Assembly (NCBI GenBank): GCA_029939635.1
Contig: JAOZSN010000004.1
Span: 1 to 37,496 of the forward strand
Direction of reading: 5' to 3'
Length of the DNA: 37,496 nt
Source of the DNA: Deltaproteobacteria bacterium
Lineage (GTDB): Bacteria > Desulfobacterota > Desulfobulbia > Desulfobulbales > SURF-16
Below the pieces are notes generated by a model. It was not told the DNA's origin. It did not search any database and was given only the letters and a program-made list of their open reading frames with translations. A program made the translations under genes and the position numbers. Positions 9,704-19,649 of this stretch are shown in pieces; position 1 is the first letter of the stretch; every line of letters starts with the position of its first letter.

Positions 9704-12700
9704 ATGCCTAAACGTACAGACATACATAAGATCCTCATCATCGGCTCCGGACCCATCATTATCTCCCAGGCCTGTGAATTTGACTACTCCGGTACCCAAG
9801 CGGTAACAGCCCTTAAAGAAGAGGGCTATGAGGTTGTCCTCATCAACTCCAACCCGGCCACCATCATGACCGACCCGGAGATTGCTGACCGCACCTATAT
9901 TGAACCCATCACCCCGGAGATGGTAGCCAAAATTATCGAAAAGGAACGTCCCGATGCCCTTCTTCCCACCTTAGGAGGCCAAACAGGCCTCAACACTGCC
10001 ATCAAGGTGGCAGAGATGGGTGTGCTGGAAAAGTATAATGTCGAGATGCTGGCTGCGGATGTTGATGTCATCAAGAAGGCGGAAGGCCGTGACTCCTTTC
10101 GTGAGGCAATGTATAAAATCGGCCTCAAGGTACCAGAAAGCGCCATTGTCCACACTATTGCCGAATCACGTGAGGCCGCTGATAAAATTGGTTTCCCCAT
10201 TATTGTCCGCCCTAGTTTCACCCTGGGGGGCACCGGTGGTGGCGTGGCCTATAATAGCCAGGAGCTGGATGACATGTGTACCGCCGGCCTTGATCTCTCG
10301 CTCAACACCGAAGTCATGCTGGAGCGTTCCCTACTGGGCTGGAAGGAGTATGAGCTGGAGGTAATGCGCGACCGTAATGATAACGTAGTCATTATCTGCT
10401 CGATCGAAAACATGGACGCCATGGGAGTGCATACCGGTGATTCCATCACCGTGGCCCCGGCCCAGACCCTGTCCGACCGCGAATATCAGGAGATGCGCGA
10501 TGCCTCCATTGCCATTATCCGGGAAATCGGTGTGGAAACTGGTGGTTCCAACGTCCAGTTTGCCATCAATCCTGAGAATGGCGAACAAATGATCATTGAG
10601 ATGAACCCCCGGGTATCACGAAGCTCGGCCCTGGCCTCCAAGGCCACCGGCTTCCCCATTGCCAAGATCGCTGCCAAGCTGGCAGTGGGCTATACCCTGG
10701 ATGAGATCACCAATGATATCACCCAGGAAACATACGCCGCCTTTGAGCCCACCATTGATTATTGCGTCATCAAGATCCCGCGCTTTACCTTTGAAAAATT
10801 CCCTGAGACCGAGGATGTCCTCACCACTGCCATGAAATCAGTGGGTGAGACCATGGCCATAGGTCGTACCTTTAAAGAAGCGCTGCAAAAAGGTTTCCGC
10901 TCCCTGGAAATTGGCATCAGTGGTTTTGGTGGCCATGCCAAATTTGAACTGGATGACCGTGACCAACGAGACCTGGAGCTCAAGCTCAAAACCCCCAACT
11001 CCCAGCGCATTTTCTGTCTCCATGAGGCTCTAGTTCGTGATATGGGTGTGGAACGTATCTATGAACTCACCGCCATTGACCCCTGGTACCTCCATAACCT
11101 GCAGCAGATCTACAACATGGAGCTGGAGATTAAAGAAAAAGGCTTTAAAGGGTTGCAAGGAGACTTCCTGCGCAAGGTGAAGCAGTTTGGTTTTTCTGAC
11201 GACCAACTAGCTTATATCACCGGCACCTCAGAAAATGACATCTGGCAACTTCGTGAAGAACAACAGGTAAAGCCGGTCTATAAGCTGGTGGATACCTGTG
11301 CTGCTGAATTTGAGGCTCACACCCCCTATTACTATTCTACCTTTGAACAGGAAAATGAGGCACGCTCCACCAATGGCCGCAAGGTGATGATCCTTGGTGG
11401 TGGGCCCAACCGCATCGGCCAAGGTATTGAGTTTGATTACTGTTGTGTCCATGCCTCCTTTGCCCTGCGCGAGATGGGTATTGAGTCAATCATGGTCAAC
11501 TCAAACCCAGAGACCGTATCCACCGATTATGACACCTCTGATAAGCTCTATTTTGAGCCGCTGACCCGCGAAGATGTCATGCATATTATTGACACCGAAA
11601 AACCAGAAGGTGTGATTGTTCAGTTCGGTGGCCAAACGCCCCTCAACCTGGCCGTGGCTCTGGACAAAATGAATGTTCCCATTTTAGGAACCTCCCCGAT
11701 GCCATTGACCGGGCCGAAGACAGGGAACGCTTCCAGAAATTCCTGCAAAAGCTGGGCCTGTTGCAACCCAATAACGACACGGCCCGAAACAGTACTCAGG
11801 CCATGGAAATCGCTGAACGCATCGGCTATCCAGTGGTGGTTCGTCCCTCATACGTTCTGGGCGGACGGGCCATGCGCATTGTCTATAATGAGCAGGAGTT
11901 AAAAACATATATGATCGAGGCAGTACAGGCATCAGCTGACCACCCCATTCTTATTGATAAATTTCTCAAGGATGCCATTGAAATTGACGTGGACGCCATC
12001 TGTGACGGCACCACGGTAGTCCTGGGCGGCATCATGCAGCATATTGAAGAGGCTGGTATTCACTCCGGCGACTCAGCCTGCGTCCTGCCTGCCCATGGTC
12101 TGACCCCAGCCATGCTCACCGAGATCAAAGAAGCCACCAGGGCCATGGCCCTGGAATTAGGTGTCATTGGGCTGATGAATGTCCAGTATGCTGTCAAGGA
12201 TCACACCCTCTACATCATCGAGGTCAACCCCCGGGCCTCCCGTACCGTACCCTTTGTCTCCAAGGCCACTGGCGTACCATTGGCCAAACTGGCCACCAAG
12301 GTAATGGCTGGCATGACCTTACAAGAACTGGAATTCACTGAAGAGGTTACCATTGATCATTATGCGGTAAAGGAAGCTGTCTTCCCCTTTGACCGTTTTG
12401 ATAATGTTGACACCCTGCTCGGGCCAGAGATGAAATCCACCGGCGAGGTCATGGGCATTGACCATGACCTTGGTCTGGCCTTTGCCAAATCGCAATATGG
12501 CGCAGGTCAACCCATTCCTTCCGGAGGCACCATTCTTATATCAGTACGTGACAACGACAAAGAGGCAATCCTGCCAGTGGCCCGTGATTTGGAGAGCTAC
12601 GGCTTTGCAATAGTCGGCACAAAGGGAACTGCCGCCTTTTTACAGGACAATGGAGTAAAGTGCACCAGAGTCTATAAAATCTCAGAAGGACGCCCCCATC

Positions 12701-12915
12701 TGCTGGATAAAATTCATGATGAAGATATTCAATGGATTATCAACACCTCCATGGGTACCCGCACCAAGGATGACTCATTTATCATTCGCCGTGCTGCCTT
12801 AAAATACCATTTGCCCTACACCACCACCATCACCGGGGCTGTTGCAATGGCCCAGGCCATTGCCAGTCTGCGTAAGCAGGAACTTGAGGTAAAATCAGTG
12901 CAGGAATATTTTTAG
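9704..12915 (+). CDS. carB: carbamoyl-phosphate synthase large subunit, one-base frameshift
   Basis: Two overlapping frames together encode a full CarB of about 1070 residues, the normal length. The first frame runs from ATG 9704 and is collinear with CarB through GTSP near codon 664. Continuing, it turns into unrelated sequence. Shifting by one base at the C run 11694-11697 restores the expected [12 protein letters not shown] and then the second ATP-grasp half through [12 protein letters not shown] to a normal C-terminus at 12915. Domains in order: first ATP-grasp (about 1-400), oligomerisation (400-550), second ATP-grasp (550-935), and the allosteric MGS-like domain (935-1070). It forms carbamoyl phosphate from bicarbonate, ammonia and two ATP. 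Four C stand where five are needed, so a homopolymer sequencing error is the simplest reading; a real loss-of-function mutation is possible. carA and pyrE are intact. Confidence 0.9.
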
Positions 12916-13030
12916 TAAAAAAAATCACTTCTGCCCTTTTAATTTTTTAAAAAATAATTATTGTTCTGTCCCTTAAACCAAAAAGTTAAATAGAAAACGT
13001 GCCTTACATCCATGCACATAGGAGTTTTTT

Positions 13031-14995
13031 TTGAATAATTTTTATAAGAATCTGTCCATGTGGTTGATCATTGGTATGGCCATGATCCTCCTCTTTCAGA
13101 TGTTTAACACCCCCCAGCAAGGGGCTGAACAACTCAGCTATTCTGACTTTCTCACCAGAGTAGAATCTGGTGCCATCCAATCTGTTATAGTCCAGGGCGA
13201 TGTTATCAGCGGTTCCTTCAATGGTAAGGATTTCACCTCTGTTTCCCCCATGACAGATCTGGAACTATGGTCCATCCTGCGTAAATCAGGGGTGGAACTT
13301 ACCGTCAAGCCCATAGAGAAGCCGCCGTGGTATATTACCATTCTGGCCAACTGGTTCCCGATGCTACTGCTCATTGGTGTATGGATCTTCTTCATGCGTC
13401 AGATGCAGATGGGTGGTGGTAAGGCCATGAGCTTTGGCAAGAGCAAGGCCCGCATGCTTAACGAAGATACCATCAAAGTCACCTTCAAGGATGTAGCTGG
13501 CATTGAAGAGGCAAAAGAGGAGCTTTCAGAAATTATCGATTTTCTGCGTGACCCTAAAAAATTCACCCGCCTAGGTGCCCGTATCCCCAAGGGCGTTATG
13601 CTTACCGGCTCGCCAGGCACAGGCAAAACCCTGCTGGCCAAGGCCATTGCCGGTGAGGCCGAGGTACCATTTTTCTCCATCAGCGGCTCTGACTTTGTCG
13701 AGATGTTTGTTGGCGTTGGTGCCTCCCGCGTACGAGATCTGTTCACCCAAGGCAAGAAAAATGCACCCTGTATTATCTTTATAGATGAGATTGATGCAGT
13801 GGGTCGCCATCGTGGTGCAGGACTAGGTGGTGGTCATGATGAGCGCGAGCAAACCTTAAATCAACTTCTAGTTGAGATGGACGGCTTTGAGGACAATGAC
13901 GGAGTTATCATCATAGCTGCCACTAACCGTCCTGATGTCCTTGATCCTGCCTTATTACGCCCAGGCCGTTTTGATCGTCAAGTTGTTGTACCGGTTCCAG
14001 ATATAGGTGGCCGTGAAAAAATACTTGAAGTACATGGGAACAAATTGCCACTGGCCCCAGATGTAGATTGGGCCGTTCTTTCGCGAGGCACCCCAGGTTT
14101 TTCCGGTGCTGATCTGGAAAATATGGTCAATGAGGCAGCCCTTATTGCCGCCCGTGAGGATACTGACAAGGTAGATATGGCGGCTATGGAAAAGGCCAAA
14201 GACAAGGTGATGATGGGTGCTGAACGCAAATCCATGATCATCACTGATAAAGAAAAAGAGATTACGGCCTACCATGAGGCTGGCCATGCCCTTATAGCTA
14301 AATTACTGCCAGAGACTGATCCCGTTCACAAGGTAACCATTATCCCCCGTGGCCGCGCCTTGGGTCTGACCATGCAGCTACCCACTGAGGATAAGTACTC
14401 TCACACCAAGAGTTATTTGCTCAACAATATCCGCATCCTGCTCGGTGGTCGCATTGCGGAGGAACTCATCTTCCACGAGACCACCACTGGCTCTGGCAAC
14501 GATATTGAACGGGCCAGCGGACTGGTTCGCAAGATGATCTGTGAGTGGGGTATGAGCGAGGAGATGGGGCCCATCACCTTTGGCAAGAAAGAAGAGCAAA
14601 TTTTTCTTGGACGCGAAATTTCCCAGCACCGTGATTACAGCGAGGCCACCGCCATCAAAATTGATGAGGTGGTAAAAAAGATGATCATCAAATGTCATGA
14701 CGAGGTCACCCAAAAGCTGTCTGACAATATTGATATCCTCAAAGAGATGGCTGAACTCTTGCTGGAGAAAGAGACCATCACTGGTGCAGACATCACTACT
14801 ATCCTGGCCAACCACGGCCTGGAAGATATGAGCCCTCCTCCCAGTGGCCCAGTGGTAAAGAAAACTGAGGCAAAAAAACCTGCTGAGCCTGTTGTTGAAA
14901 AATCAGCAGCAGAGTCAACCCCAAACCCTGAGGCCAGCGCCGCGAAGGTGTCCACCGCACCACCTGCTGAACCAAGTGCCGAACAGCAAGAGTAA
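13031..14995 (+). CDS. ftsH: ATP-dependent zinc metalloprotease FtsH
   Basis: The 654-residue product has FtsH architecture: TM1 (about 9-25), periplasmic domain, TM2 (about 104-122), AAA+ ATPase with Walker A GSPGTGKT (193-200; the usual second residue is Pro), Walker [10 protein letters not shown], a second region of homology [12 protein letters not shown], and the peptidase zinc site HEAGH with a downstream metal-ligand aspartate region. The C-terminal tail (about 610-654) is Pro/Ala/Glu-rich and low in complexity. FtsH degrades membrane and short-lived cytoplasmic proteins; in E. coli RpoH and LpxC are substrates, and an RpoH gene is in this window. The start is TTG at 13031, chosen because GGAG at 13021-13024 sits six bases upstream and no ATG fits. 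Confidence 0.96.
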   Translation: MNNFYKNLSMWLIIGMAMILLFQMFNTPQQGAEQLSYSDFLTRVESGAIQSVIVQGDVISGSFNGKDFTSVSPMTDLELWSILRKSGVELTVKPIEKPPWYITILANWFPMLLLIGVWIFFMRQMQMGGGKAMSFGKSKARMLNEDTIKVTFKDVAGIEEAKEELSEIIDFLRDPKKFTRLGARIPKGVMLTGSPGTGKTLLAKAIAGEAEVPFFSISGSDFVEMFVGVGASRVRDLFTQGKKNAPCIIFIDEIDAVGRHRGAGLGGGHDEREQTLNQLLVEMDGFEDNDGVIIIAATNRPDVLDPALLRPGRFDRQVVVPVPDIGGREKILEVHGNKLPLAPDVDWAVLSRGTPGFSGADLENMVNEAALIAAREDTDKVDMAAMEKAKDKVMMGAERKSMIITDKEKEITAYHEAGHALIAKLLPETDPVHKVTIIPRGRALGLTMQLPTEDKYSHTKSYLLNNIRILLGGRIAEELIFHETTTGSGNDIERASGLVRKMICEWGMSEEMGPITFGKKEEQIFLGREISQHRDYSEATAIKIDEVVKKMIIKCHDEVTQKLSDNIDILKEMAELLLEKETITGADITTILANHGLEDMSPPPSGPVVKKTEAKKPAEPVVEKSAAESTPNPEASAAKVSTAPPAEPSAEQQE

Positions 14996-15010
14996 CAAGC
15001 TCAAAAAGAT

Positions 15011-15148
15011 GAACGTCCAACATCGAATTACAGGAACCTAATTGTGAGAAGCCAACAGGCTCTAGTGGCCTTTATTCCTGCCCACATAGTATCGGCTTCC
15101 TCTGTTTTATCCATTCAAAATTCGATGTTGAACGTTCGATGTTCGATG
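15011..15148. repeat. inverted repeat with TTCGATG heptamers between ftsH and folP
   Basis: A 19-base left arm (15011-15029) and right arm (15119-15137) are inverted copies with 18 of 19 matches, around an 89-base core. The right arm continues as heptamers TTCGATG, TTGAACG, TTCGATG, TTCGATG (15121-15148). No reading frame is seen in the core. Confidence 0.7.
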
Positions 15149-15178
15149 TCCATCTTTTAACACCCTGACCTCTCCCCG

Positions 15179-16015
15179 ATGCTCATCACCACCTCCCACC
15201 ATACCCTTGATCTAAGCAAACGTCCCCATATCATGGGGATTATAAACGTCACCCCTGACTCCTTTTCCGATGGTGGCCAGCTCAGCTCGGAAAAAGCATT
15301 GCTCAATCAGGTGAAAACCATGATTGAAGATGGGGCTGATATCCTTGATATTGGCGGTGAATCCACCCGCCCTGGTGCCCCTGCTGTTTCGTTAGAAGAG
15401 GAACTGCGCCGGGTAGTGCCAGCCATTGAGCTGATCCGCCGCCACTATACCACAGCAATATCAATAGACACTACCAAGGCCGAGGTAGCACGGCAGGCCT
15501 TGGCTAGCGGTGCTGATATCGTTAACGACATCAGCGCCCTGCGCTTTGATCCAGCCATGCTGCCCCTGGTCGTTGAAAAAAATGTCCCGTTGATCATCAT
15601 GCATATGCAAGGTAAGCCTGGCACCATGCAGCAGGCACCTCATTATGACAATGTGGTGACAGAGATCATGGCAGAGCTGCAAGGCTGGCTGGACCATGCC
15701 ACAGACAAGGGCCTGCGCAGAGATAAAATCATCCTTGACCCAGGTATCGGCTTTGGCAAAAATCTGGATCATAATCTTGCCATCCTCAAACACCTCGCTG
15801 ATTTCACCAGCCTCGGCTGCCCCCTTCTTCTTGGCCACTCCCGCAAAAAATTCATAGGACAGCTCCTTAATAAAGGAGAAGCCGCACAACGTGACCACGG
15901 TACTGCAGTTATCTCTGCCCTCGCCGCCCTTCAGGGCGTAGCTATCATCCGTGTCCATAACGTTGCCCTCACCAAACAGGCCATTACGTTAGCCATGGCT
16001 ATCCGGCAGGCTTAA
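15179..16015 (+). CDS. folP: dihydropteroate synthase
   Basis: This 278-residue TIM-barrel protein has both family signatures: MGIINVTPDSFSDGG near residues 19-33, and ILDIGGESTRPGA near 60-72. Further matches are SIDTTKAEVA, the IIMHMQGKPGTMQ loop, DPGIGFGK, and the C-terminal GHSRKKFIG. It condenses 6-hydroxymethyl-dihydropterin diphosphate with p-aminobenzoate to give dihydropteroate for folate synthesis, and is the sulfonamide target. folP after ftsH is a common bacterial gene order. The ATG at 15179 lies one base before the conserved strand-forming start and is preceded by CCCTGACCTCTCCCCG with no Shine-Dalgarno sequence. Confidence 0.95.
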   Translation: MLITTSHHTLDLSKRPHIMGIINVTPDSFSDGGQLSSEKALLNQVKTMIEDGADILDIGGESTRPGAPAVSLEEELRRVVPAIELIRRHYTTAISIDTTKAEVARQALASGADIVNDISALRFDPAMLPLVVEKNVPLIIMHMQGKPGTMQQAPHYDNVVTEIMAELQGWLDHATDKGLRRDKIILDPGIGFGKNLDHNLAILKHLADFTSLGCPLLLGHSRKKFIGQLLNKGEAAQRDHGTAVISALAALQGVAIIRVHNVALTKQAITLAMAIRQA

Positions 16016-16024
16016 AAAATACCC

Positions 16025-16052
16025 TTAAGTTTCTGCTTTTAAGTTTCAAGTT
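16025..16052. repeat. heptamer array after folP
   Basis: Four tandem 7-mers: TTAAGTT, TCTGCTT, TTAAGTT, TCAAGTT. Confidence 0.55.
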
Positions 16053-16137
16053 GTAGGAAGTTTCTTCTTAGATAGCTCATCAAACTGGAAACTGTCTTTT
16101 TGCCACTCTTTCCTGTATTCTATTTCCAGAAACCCAT

Positions 16138-16165
16138 CCCTTGTCCCTTAAGCCCTGGCCCTTTA
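16138..16165. repeat. heptamer array directly before the adenylate cyclase start
   Basis: Four tandem 7-mers: CCCTTGT, CCCTTAA, GCCCTGG, CCCTTTA. One base (G) separates the array from the TTG start at 16167. The sequence just upstream (TCCTGTATTCT) also occurs upstream of the glgC-like gene at about 23064-23076. Confidence 0.6.
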
Positions 16166-16166
16166 G

Positions 16167-18110
16167 TTGAAAAAAAAGATCAAACGATATCAGGCCTATA
16201 ATCGTAGCCGTAAAATCAAGGCCATTAATTTCAATACCCAGACGGCCACCATTCTCTTTAAGGTGGTGCCCTATCTGCTCCATTGTAATTACCAAGACCT
16301 TCCCGGCTATATTGATCACCCCGATGTTCCATATGGTATCTACCGTTTTCTGCCTGACAAATTTGTCAACATGGAAACCTTTCGTCGCTATTTTCCCAAC
16401 TCAACAGCACGCAGCATTAAAACATCATCTCCCTATGCCCTTAACCCTCATATACATTCATTAAAAACCATTGGCTCCATTGGCACCATTGCCCAAGCAA
16501 CCAAATCTGACTGCGACTACTGGGTATCCATACGATTGGAAGAGTTAGGCCCCCATGGTCTGAGGCTCTTGGAAGAGAAATGCCGAGCCATTGAACAATG
16601 GGCCATGGATCTGGGGGTAGAAATTTACTTCTTTCTCATGGACATAGAACAAACCAGAAACAACCATTTTGGCTCCAGTGCTGAGGAAGAATCTGCCGGA
16701 TCAGCCCTAAAGCTGTTACTAAAGGACGAGCTTTTTCGTTCTCACATCTTGGTCGCTGGAAAAATGCTGCTCTGGTGGCTTATTCCGCCCGGCCTTACAG
16801 AGAAACAATACAGAGAATATGTTGCCCAAATGGCCGCCAAGGGCCTTGATATGGATGGATTTATTGACCTGGGATATCTCTCCGTCATCCCAAAGGCAGA
16901 AATATTTGGCGCCTGCCTCTGGCAGCTTAACAAGGCTTTAGACAGCCCCTTCAAATCCGTCATTAAGTTTGCCTATCTTGAGCTGTTGCTGCGCAATGAC
17001 ACAGATACCCTGCCCCTTTTTTCCACTAAGATATTGCGACTGGTTACCTTTCCGCAATATCTCTCAGAACAGGAACCACCTCTTTCCATGGCAGAGATAG
17101 ATCCCTATCTCCTCCTGGCTCGTGATATCGTCGCCTTTTACCAGAAAAATGATAGTGGCAACCATGATGACGATCTCATCCGCGACTGTCTCTTTCTCAA
17201 GGCCTTGGAGGGCATGCGGTCACAAAAGAGGATGAAACACCATAAAAAGGTAATGAAACTCATGCAGACCTGGGACTTGCTCCCCCGTGATATGGGCCGG
17301 ATCCTGCAGATCAATAAATGGAGTTATAATGAGCTACTGGCCTCTGGCACCAAGGTTCATAATTACCTGCTGGCCACCTATAAACGCTTACGCTGGTTTT
17401 TCTCCACCTATGCCAAGGAGACAGGCTTAACTATCACCCAACGAGACATCTCCATCCTAGGCCGTAAGCTCTTCTCCTTCTACGAGAAAAAACCGCACAA
17501 AATCGAATACATCCGCAGCCTGTCCCGTGACATCATGTGCCAAACGGCAATCACCTTCCATATTACCCGCTATGAAAGGGAAGTTTATTTTTACGCCTTC
17601 CAAGGCAAACAGAACCATGACTCCATAAAACAACAGCTCAACATGCAGATCCGGCGAGAGTCAAATATAATCACCTTGCTTGCCTGGTTGGTGGTCAACG
17701 GTATTTTACAGAAAAACACATCATTATATCTGACCAAAAATTTTCTAGAAGTCAATCTCTCTGAAATCCAGGAGGTCGCTGAAAAAATTATTGTCGCCTT
17801 TCCCCTGGTTAAATTTTCTAACATCGCGGCCCATGAACTTCTTGAAAAAGAAACTATCACCTACGCCCTGGCCATTGTCAATTTTCATAAATTGCCAGTG
17901 CACCACGAAAAAGAGCTGCACTCGTCCATCATCAGCCAAAATAATTACGGTGAATTTTTCTGCCACCACTACACCACTGTCACCCAGCTAAAAAACCAAT
18001 TTCGTCTTTTGCTCACTAAACATTTTGTCAGCCGCTGGAATAATAACCTTGAGGTCTTTACCCCACCCCAACCAGAGCAGTACTATATTGAAGAGATGTT
18101 AAAAAAATAG
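16167..18110 (+). CDS. cyaA: class I adenylate cyclase, short form
   Basis: The N-terminal half aligns by eye with E. coli CyaA: LLHCNYQDLPGYID (E. coli LLHYHHPLMPGYLD), then the nucleotidyltransferase motif GSIGTIAQATKSDCDYW at 103-119 with GS103-104 and metal-ligand pair Asp115/Asp117, then FGACLWQLNKALDSPFKSVIK (E. coli [21 protein letters not shown]). It makes cyclic AMP from ATP in the cytoplasm. The length is 647 residues against about 850 in E. coli, so the glucose-responsive C-terminal region is mostly absent. The C-terminal third shows no motif I recognise. The start is a TTG right after an in-frame TAG, with no Shine-Dalgarno sequence; the next ATG (near residue 69) would remove conserved sequence. 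No CRP-type regulator is encoded in the window. Confidence 0.85.
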   Translation: MKKKIKRYQAYNRSRKIKAINFNTQTATILFKVVPYLLHCNYQDLPGYIDHPDVPYGIYRFLPDKFVNMETFRRYFPNSTARSIKTSSPYALNPHIHSLKTIGSIGTIAQATKSDCDYWVSIRLEELGPHGLRLLEEKCRAIEQWAMDLGVEIYFFLMDIEQTRNNHFGSSAEEESAGSALKLLLKDELFRSHILVAGKMLLWWLIPPGLTEKQYREYVAQMAAKGLDMDGFIDLGYLSVIPKAEIFGACLWQLNKALDSPFKSVIKFAYLELLLRNDTDTLPLFSTKILRLVTFPQYLSEQEPPLSMAEIDPYLLLARDIVAFYQKNDSGNHDDDLIRDCLFLKALEGMRSQKRMKHHKKVMKLMQTWDLLPRDMGRILQINKWSYNELLASGTKVHNYLLATYKRLRWFFSTYAKETGLTITQRDISILGRKLFSFYEKKPHKIEYIRSLSRDIMCQTAITFHITRYEREVYFYAFQGKQNHDSIKQQLNMQIRRESNIITLLAWLVVNGILQKNTSLYLTKNFLEVNLSEIQEVAEKIIVAFPLVKFSNIAAHELLEKETITYALAIVNFHKLPVHHEKELHSSIISQNNYGEFFCHHYTTVTQLKNQFRLLLTKHFVSRWNNNLEVFTPPQPEQYYIEEMLKK

Positions 18111-18159
18111 CTCCGGATTCTGTCCACAACAGTCGAAACGTCACGCACCAGGAAAAACA

Positions 18160-18396
18160 ATGCCCCTCATCACCCTATACCATTCCATCCTTTGACCACG
18201 ATGTCACATGGCAGGCAGGATGCTTGCCAAACTAAGTAAAGAGTATGATCTTACCATTGAAAAGATTGACGTCACCCGTCATCCCCTCCGCACCATACAG
18301 GCCGGAATTACCATGATCCCAACCATTAAGACTGGCGAAGACAGGCTAAGTGGCCTCGTGCTCAGTGAGACACGAATCAGGGCATTCCTTGCCTAG
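18160..18396 (+). CDS. thioredoxin-fold small protein, candidate selenoprotein with U-P-R-C redox motif
   Basis: Reading from ATG 18160 gives 78 residues if the in-frame TGA at 18193-18195 is decoded as selenocysteine. The ATG has AGGA six bases upstream (18150-18153). The start MPLITLYHSIL forms strand 1 of a thioredoxin/glutaredoxin fold. The TGA then falls at the first position of a CxxC-type motif, giving U-P-R-C (residues 12-15) at the head of helix 1. Later come a second strand (LTIEKIDV), the cis-proline motif MIPT at about 54-57, a third strand pair and a final helix (ETRIRAFLA). A hairpin of SECIS type lies 21 nt after the TGA. Without read-through only 62 residues from ATG 18208 would be made, lacking strand 1 and the active site. 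It sits between the cyclase and the binding-protein/kinase pair. Likely role: a cytoplasmic thiol/selenol oxidoreductase, substrate unknown. Confidence 0.8.
18210..18228 (+). promoter_or_regulatory. bacterial SECIS-like hairpin
   Basis: Stem GGCAGGC (18210-18216) pairs with GCTTGCC (18222-18228) over seven pairs (one G-U); the loop is AGGAU. The loop begins 21 nt after the UGA and has G in second position, within the published bacterial SECIS rules (loop 16-37 nt from UGA, G in the first two loop bases). Confidence 0.7.
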
Positions 18397-18420
18397 CACC
18401 ATCCCCCCCAAAACCTACCT

Positions 18421-18450
18421 TTGACATTCTTCACAGAGATGTGATATTTT
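18421..18450 (+). promoter_or_regulatory. sigma-70-type promoter for the binding-protein/kinase pair
   Basis: Perfect TTGACA at 18421-18426, an 18-base spacer and TATTTT at 18445-18450. The start codon follows 39 bases after the -10 box. No Shine-Dalgarno sequence is seen in the leader. Confidence 0.5.
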
Positions 18451-18489
18451 CTTGATAGGCACCATCCTATCACTCTAATCATCGCATTT

Positions 18490-19644
18490 ATGAAAATATT
18501 CACCCTTAATCTATGCCTTCTTTTTCTCACCTGTTCGCTCGGCTATGGTGCTGACCCCATCAAAATAGGGGGCACCCTGGGACTTACAGGTCAATATGCC
18601 CCCATGTCAGAAATGGTTGCCTCTGGTCTCAAGTTATGGGCAACTGATTTTAATAACAGTGGTGGACTACATGGTCGCGAGATCAAACTCATCATCCTTG
18701 ATGACCATAGCGATGCAGCAACAGCCAAGGTCTTAATGGAAAAATTGATCACTGAGGAGAAGGTTGACTTGGTCTTTGGCCCCTACTCCAGTGTGATTAC
18801 CACCGAGATCATCAAGATAACCGAGAAGCATGGCTTCTCCGTCCTTGCTTCAGGAGCAACATCAGACCGCCTCTGGCAACAGGGGTACACCCACCTCTTT
18901 GGTGTCTATATCCCAGCTAGTCGCTACCCCCTTGGTTTTCTAAAATTGCTAACACGCTACGGTATTGAACAGGTGGCCATCGTCAATGCCGATGATATGT
19001 TCTCGCAAACCGTAGCAGAAGGTGCTTACAAATGGGCAACCAGACTCGGGCTCACCATCACCCTGCAGGAACAATTTAAAAAAGGCAGAAAAGACCTCAC
19101 TAAATTAGCACAACGCATCAAAAAATCAGGGGCTGAGGCCATTATTGTTGGTGGCCATTTTAATGAAGCCTTGGACATGCGCCTGGCCCTGAAAAGCATT
19201 GGATGGTACCCACGGGCCTATTACGCTACCTTGGGACCTGCTTTAAAAAAATATTATGATTTATTGGGAGAAGACGCAAATGGCACCTTTACCCTGTCCA
19301 ACTGGGAGGCAAATGGTGTTCGCTTTCCAGGAAGCCAAGAATTTGCTGAAAAATTTCAAAACACCTTTCACGTAAAGCCTTCTTATCAAGCTGCTGCAGG
19401 CTATGCCTCCGGGCAAATCCTGGCTGCGGCCATCAAATCCACCGGCAGCATTGACAAGAAAAAAGTACGGGCTGCCCTGGCCAATTTAGACACCATGACC
19501 ATCCTCGGCAGATATGGTGTGGACTCCACTGGCCAGCAAATCCGCCACTTTTCCCTTGTCACCCAATGGCAAAACGGCAAGCTCAAAGTTGTCGGCCCCC
19601 GAGAAATTAAGGCCGTCAAATCAACCACTCCAATTTTCAATTAA
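18490..19644 (+). CDS. periplasmic substrate-binding protein, LivJ/Peripla_BP_6 type
   Basis: This 384-residue protein has a signal peptide (about 1-20, MKIFTLNLCLL to GYG) and a type I periplasmic binding fold: IKIGGTLGLTGQYAPMSE at the mature start, LIILDDHSDAATA, VDLVFGPYSS, and GYASGQILAAAIK near the C-terminus. LivJ-type proteins bind branched-chain amino acids, amides or related small molecules for an ABC importer. No permease or ATPase genes follow. Instead, five bases after its stop a membrane sensor kinase begins, so the protein may deliver a ligand signal to that kinase; this is inferred from context. The cysteine at position 15 (FLTCS) does not fit a good lipobox. Confidence 0.87.
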   Translation: MKIFTLNLCLLFLTCSLGYGADPIKIGGTLGLTGQYAPMSEMVASGLKLWATDFNNSGGLHGREIKLIILDDHSDAATAKVLMEKLITEEKVDLVFGPYSSVITTEIIKITEKHGFSVLASGATSDRLWQQGYTHLFGVYIPASRYPLGFLKLLTRYGIEQVAIVNADDMFSQTVAEGAYKWATRLGLTITLQEQFKKGRKDLTKLAQRIKKSGAEAIIVGGHFNEALDMRLALKSIGWYPRAYYATLGPALKKYYDLLGEDANGTFTLSNWEANGVRFPGSQEFAEKFQNTFHVKPSYQAAAGYASGQILAAAIKSTGSIDKKKVRAALANLDTMTILGRYGVDSTGQQIRHFSLVTQWQNGKLKVVGPREIKAVKSTTPIFN

Positions 19645-19649
19645 CTCCC

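Noticed and set aside
11690-11700. programmed -1 frameshift in carB
   Set aside because: The site T-CCC-CG is a poor slippery heptamer, no downstream stimulator is evident, and CarB is not known to use frameshifting; a missing C is simpler.
18208-18396. independent 62-residue gene starting at ATG 18208
   Set aside because: It has no ribosome binding site and lacks strand 1 and the redox motif; the frame continues upstream to an ATG with AGGA if TGA is read as Sec.
18430-18445. CRP site at the binding-protein promoter
   Set aside because: The sequence is TCACA-GAGA-TGTGA, the half-sites in inverse order and with the wrong spacing for CRP.
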